Assembly: GCA_046582185.1 (NCBI GenBank)
Contig: JAYGEX010000005.1
Span: 106,479 to 170,478, forward strand
Reading direction: 5' to 3'
DNA length: 64,000 nucleotides
From: GCA-002726655 sp046582185
GTDB taxonomy: Bacteria > Pseudomonadota > Gammaproteobacteria > Pseudomonadales > Azotimanducaceae
Below are positions 61,109 through 64,000 of this stretch, one piece after another. The notes under the pieces are model-generated. The model had not been told where the DNA came from. It worked only from the letters and a program-made list of their open reading frames with translations, and searched no databases. The position numbers were made by a program, and so were the translations under genes. The first letter of the stretch is position 1, and every line of letters begins with the position of its first letter.

Positions 61109-62026
61109 ATGAGAATTGCGGACCAAGAAATCATAACAAGGCTGGCCAGCGGTAGTTCAATACCTGATGACCCTGATGTTCAGGAAATGTTGTCGGCGCT
61201 GGATATAGCGGTATACCAAAAGGACAGTTCGTTGTACCTGTCGCCGTCCATGGAGCTCCTGTCAATCGATAGGATAAGTGCATTGGTTCAACAGGACGTC
61301 TTAATTGAGACCTATTTGTCGATTGATTCAACCAATCGTTACCTCATGGAAGAACCGGCCAAGAAAAATCAGATCAAGATCTGCCTTTCCGAACAGCAAA
61401 CAGCAGGCAAGGGCCGGCGAGGCAGAAATTGGGTGAGCCCCTTTGGGAAAAATATATACATGAGCATGGGTAAGGTGTTTGAAAAGCCGATGGCGGATCT
61501 CGAGGGTTTGAGTCTCGTCGTTGGTATGCAGGTCGTGAAAACATTGCGCGGCTTTGGGCTTGAAGATGTGTATTTGAAGTGGCCAAACGACATAATTTTA
61601 GGCAAGGGCAAACTCGCGGGAATCTTGATAGAGCTTTCGCTCGTCAATCGAAAGTGTGTTTATGCGGTGTTAGGTATAGGCATCAATTTTGAGATGAATG
61701 AGCAGCAAAGCCAGTCCATTGATCAGCCATGGAGTGCAATTAAATCTGTAGCCTCGCTCTCGAGAAACGAAGTTGCGGGTACGCTAATTAACCACCTGCT
61801 TGAACGTCTCGTCATTTTTGAGCAGTTTGGTTTTTCCACATTTCGCGATGACTGGAACTCCTTGAATTTGTATTTTGGTAAAAACGTCTGCGTACATCAG
61901 GGCGACGAAGTTATTGATGGCATCGATGCTGGTGTTGATGAAAAAGGAAATTTGCTCCTTCGTGTCGGCAGCGAGCTAATGACCTTCAATGCTGGCCAGG
62001 TCAGCCTCAGGCCATCAATAGGGTAA
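61109..62026 (+). CDS. birA: Biotin-protein ligase BirA with degenerate N-terminal DNA-binding domain
   Basis: BirA attaches biotin to BCCP. Residues about 65-305 match the ligase and C-terminal domains: SIDSTNRYL, the biotin loop GKGRRG (100-105, usually GRGRRG), VYLKWPNDIILGKGKLAGILIEL, and a final SH3-like domain. The first 50 residues are shorter than the E. coli winged helix (about 65), and the region that should be the recognition helix reads PDDPDVQEMLSAL, so repressor function is doubtful. The ATG at 61109 is chosen; an in-frame upstream extension would overlap tRNA-Ile. coaX, usually next, is absent. Confidence 0.94.
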   Translation: MRIADQEIITRLASGSSIPDDPDVQEMLSALDIAVYQKDSSLYLSPSMELLSIDRISALVQQDVLIETYLSIDSTNRYLMEEPAKKNQIKICLSEQQTAGKGRRGRNWVSPFGKNIYMSMGKVFEKPMADLEGLSLVVGMQVVKTLRGFGLEDVYLKWPNDIILGKGKLAGILIELSLVNRKCVYAVLGIGINFEMNEQQSQSIDQPWSAIKSVASLSRNEVAGTLINHLLERLVIFEQFGFSTFRDDWNSLNLYFGKNVCVHQGDEVIDGIDAGVDEKGNLLLRVGSELMTFNAGQVSLRPSIG

Positions 62027-62050
62027 TGCGAATCTCATGAGGCATTTTTC

Positions 62051-62734
62051 ATGAAGTATATAGTCGCGACCCTGGTTTTTATGAACCTGGTCTATCTATG
62101 CATCAATCTATGGCCCCAGGACGATAGAGTGGTGAACGCTCAATCTTCATTTGGCAAGCGCGATGTGGTAAGCATCAGCCTGTTGAATGAGAAGGATGGG
62201 CCTCGACAGAAGTCAATGGAGCAAGTCGTTAATAATCCCATTTTACTAAGCGACAGAGACGACCTTAAATGCCAGGCGATTGGACCGTTCTCCAGCATTA
62301 CTATGGGCCAATCGGTACTGGAACGCCTGGAGGCGATGGATGTTGCTGTTCAGTTAAGGGCGCTGGATACGGTTTTGGATCAATATGACTACCGCGTGCT
62401 TATCCTTCCTACGAAGTCAATTGAAGCAGCATTTAGAAAATTACGGGAACTGCAATCCCAGGGAATTGATAGTTACGTGATTACCCAAGGTAAAGACGCC
62501 ATGGGTATCTCCATGGGCGTCTACTCCTCCCAAAATGCGGCAGAGCTTGTAAAGCTGCAACTGGCCACCGATGGTTATGACGCTACAATTCGCAAGATCG
62601 GAAGGCTGCAGAGGGAATATTGGATTTTCTCTCGCCGCGGAGGTGATCTCAATATTCCTGAAACCTTAATGTCCATAATTCAGGAGCAGGTTCCGCAATT
62701 GCAATATGGCGCGCGATATTGTGCAGGATCTTGA
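62051..62734 (+). CDS. SPOR-domain-like membrane protein
   Basis: The 227-aa protein has an N-terminal membrane helix (about 4-20) and a periplasmic part. Residues about 135-215 look like a SPOR-type peptidoglycan-binding fold: LRELQSQGIDSYVI, then GISMGVYSSQNAAELVKLQLATDGYDATI. SPOR proteins follow birA-coaX in related genomes. The match is by context and secondary pattern more than by strong motifs. Confidence 0.7.
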   Translation: MKYIVATLVFMNLVYLCINLWPQDDRVVNAQSSFGKRDVVSISLLNEKDGPRQKSMEQVVNNPILLSDRDDLKCQAIGPFSSITMGQSVLERLEAMDVAVQLRALDTVLDQYDYRVLILPTKSIEAAFRKLRELQSQGIDSYVITQGKDAMGISMGVYSSQNAAELVKLQLATDGYDATIRKIGRLQREYWIFSRRGGDLNIPETLMSIIQEQVPQLQYGARYCAGS

Positions 62735-62896
62735 TGGAAGTGAAAAAGTGGGCCGCGAGCTCTCATTTCGAGCCTAAATGTCTAAAAAGAAACGAAAAGT
62801 TGCTGTACTGACCAGTACTCTTCGCATAGAATCCGCAGCTCGCCGATTGGGGTCAAAAAGTCGACCTCATGAGGCTGGTTTTTGCTTTGAATCATT

Positions 62897-62972
62897 GCCG
62901 CTATAGCTCAGTTGGTAGAGCAACTGATTTGTAATCAGTAGGTCCCGAGTTCGACTCTTGGTGGCGGCACCA
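62897..62972 (+). tRNA. tRNA-Thr (TGT)
   Basis: A 76-nt tRNA with acceptor GCCGCTA, anticodon loop TTTGTAA (TGT) and encoded CCA. It is the first of the Thr-Tyr-Gly-Thr-tuf series known from E. coli. Confidence 0.97.
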
Positions 62973-63011
62973 TAGTTCGCGGCTTTGCGAAGCAAAACGT
63001 GGATCCTGGCG

Positions 63012-63034
63012 GATGAATTACGTAGTAATTCATC
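63012..63034. other. Perfect stem-loop after tRNA-Thr
   Basis: GATGAATTAC-GTA-GTAATTCATC, a 10-bp perfect stem with a 3-nt loop, 39 bp after the tRNA. Its loop region TAC-GTA-GTA has the same form as CAC-GCA-GTG in the tRNA-Leu repeat. It may be a processing or repeat element. The rest of 62973-63226 holds no gene that I can support. Confidence 0.6.
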
Positions 63035-63226
63035 GAGAAGGAAACTGAAGGTAGTAATAGTCTTCAGTCGATAAGCAAAAGAAGAGTTGCCAAATATGGT
63101 GATTCTTGCCAATGATATGAGAGTTATTTTCTGCGTTCGATTCAGCCTCTTGATGAGATTCGACCCTTATCAGGTGCAGAATGCTTGAAGAACCTAGGAT
63201 AAAGCCACCTCCGGTGGAAATAAGGT

Positions 63227-63255
63227 TTGACATACAGGGAACTCAAAGGCAGAAT
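63227..63255 (+). promoter_or_regulatory. Sigma-70 promoter before tRNA-Tyr-Gly-Thr-tuf
   Basis: A perfect TTGACA (63227-63232) and CAGAAT (63250-63255) are 17 bp apart, 16 bp before tRNA-Tyr. It separates this cluster from tRNA-Thr(TGT), which is farther upstream. Confidence 0.7.
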
Positions 63256-63271
63256 TTAGCGCCTCTTTTTT

Positions 63272-63355
63272 GGAGGGGTACCCGAGTGGCCAAAGGGATC
63301 AGACTGTAAATCTGACGCGTAAGCTTCGGTGGTTCGAATCCACCCCCCTCCACCA
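63272..63355 (+). tRNA. tRNA-Tyr (GTA)
   Basis: An 84-nt class II tRNA with acceptor GGAGGGG/CCCCTCC, anticodon GTA and encoded CCA. Confidence 0.97.
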
Positions 63356-63502
63356 ATAGTTGTGTGGAGCGCTTTTTTGGAAAGCGATGGCGTGAGATTG
63401 GAAAGATTTGTCGCGCAGAGTTAGTAAAGATAGTTAGTCATTGAAAATGGTTAGTCGTTAACAAGAGTTAAAGAGTGTAGTTGCCAATTTAAGAAACTGA
63501 AG

Positions 63503-63576
<74 letters not shown>

Positions 63577-63638
63577 ACTTATTGGCAACTGCGGGTAGAG
63601 CAAGATTTTTAGAGATAGATAGGGAAGTAAGGAAGAAG

Positions 63639-63714
<76 letters not shown>

Positions 63715-63885
63715 GATATGATGTTTGGCGTCGATTGAAGAACGATCGACTTCAATGATCAAGTGGGTAAGTCCAGGTTGATGCAGTTAAGCATTGTCCG
63801 GAATGAATAAAGTAAAGCAGATGGCGCCGAGTGCAATTATTTAAGATGTATTGGGCGCCAAATTATTTAACAAATGAGGTGACAG

Positions 63886-64000
63886 ATGTCCAAAGAGAAA
63901 TTTGAGCGGACTAAGCCGCATTTAAATGTCGGCACCATTGGCCACGTTGACCATGGTAAGACGACATTAACTGCAGCAATTACAAAGGTATGTGCAGAAG
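63886..64000 (+). CDS. tuf: Elongation factor Tu, N-terminal part (runs off the window)
   Basis: The visible 38 codons encode the EF-Tu start (MSKEKFERTKPHLNVGTIG) and the P-loop GHVDHGKT followed by LTAAITKV. EF-Tu is the GTPase that brings aminoacyl-tRNA to the ribosome. The GAGGTGACAG site lies just upstream. Its place after four tRNA genes is that of tufB in E. coli. Confidence 0.98.
   Translation, partial: MSKEKFERTKPHLNVGTIGHVDHGKTTLTAAITKVCAE

Overview
The window is a bacterial chromosome segment from a gammaproteobacterium. Almost every gene is a conserved housekeeping gene, and the gene orders match known ones. The secG-tRNA-Leu / tRNA-fMet-rimP-nusA-infB-rbfA-truB-rpsO-pnp block and the tRNA-Thr-Tyr-Gly-Thr-tuf block are as in E. 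coli. The sfsA-dksA-gluQ-cbrA-cbrB-pcnB block and the tyrS-birA-SPOR protein order are as in Pseudomonas and its relatives. A marine or free-living Pseudomonadales-type lineage is the best guess, but the species cannot be named from sequence reading alone.

Layout. 1-7.3 kb: 5' part of tmRNA (minus) with its partner smpB, a small lipoprotein, an NSS-family Na+ symporter, ratA-ratB, bamE, fur, recN, hrcA. 7.3-17.4 kb: heat-shock genes grpE-dnaK-dnaJ behind a good sigma-32 promoter, then dapB, carAB (with a terminator and an overlapping 28-codon reading frame in the carA leader) and greA. 17.4-24.4 kb: yhbY, rlmE, ftsH, folP, glmM, tpiA, secG, tRNA-Leu. 24.4-34 kb: tRNA-3'-end tandem repeats, tRNA-fMet and the transcription/translation operon through pnp. 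34-46 kb (mostly minus strand): acs, a wrecked deoxynucleoside kinase gene, pcnB, a candidate CrcZ-like small RNA, cbrB, cbrA, a small membrane protein, gluQ, and dksA with a long histone-H1-like tail. 45-54 kb: sfsA coupled to a heme-type ABC permease and ATPase, DNA polymerase II, a PfkB kinase, hemL, a ClC channel. 54-64 kb: bactofilin pair, erpA, an M23 peptidase, tyrS, a broken metallophosphoesterase gene, an isolated tRNA-Ile/tRNA-Ala pair with tandem tRNA-end repeats, birA, a SPOR protein, four tRNAs and the start of tuf.

The most interesting item is the cbrB-pcnB gap (about 38.2-38.53 kb). On the minus strand it holds, in order, TGTTAC/GTAACA half-sites, a sigma-54 promoter with exact GG-N10-GC geometry, a roughly 170-nt transcript with two A-rich AAnAAnAA-type tracts, and a perfect 13-bp intrinsic terminator. 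This is the architecture and the genomic position of Pseudomonas crcZ, the CbrAB-controlled RNA that titrates Hfq/Crc, but in a much shorter form.

The second theme is tRNA-end repeats. Two unrelated tRNA genes (Leu-GAG and Ala-TGC) are each followed by tandem repeats (145 bp and 94 bp) that begin with a copy of the last 22 nt of that tRNA, as in the E. coli tyrT/rtT locus. A third theme is a dispersed element of about 95 bp with short terminal inverted repeats, present three times. Several short in-frame or intergenic tandem duplications and two pseudogenes suggest a genome with active slippage and ongoing gene loss.
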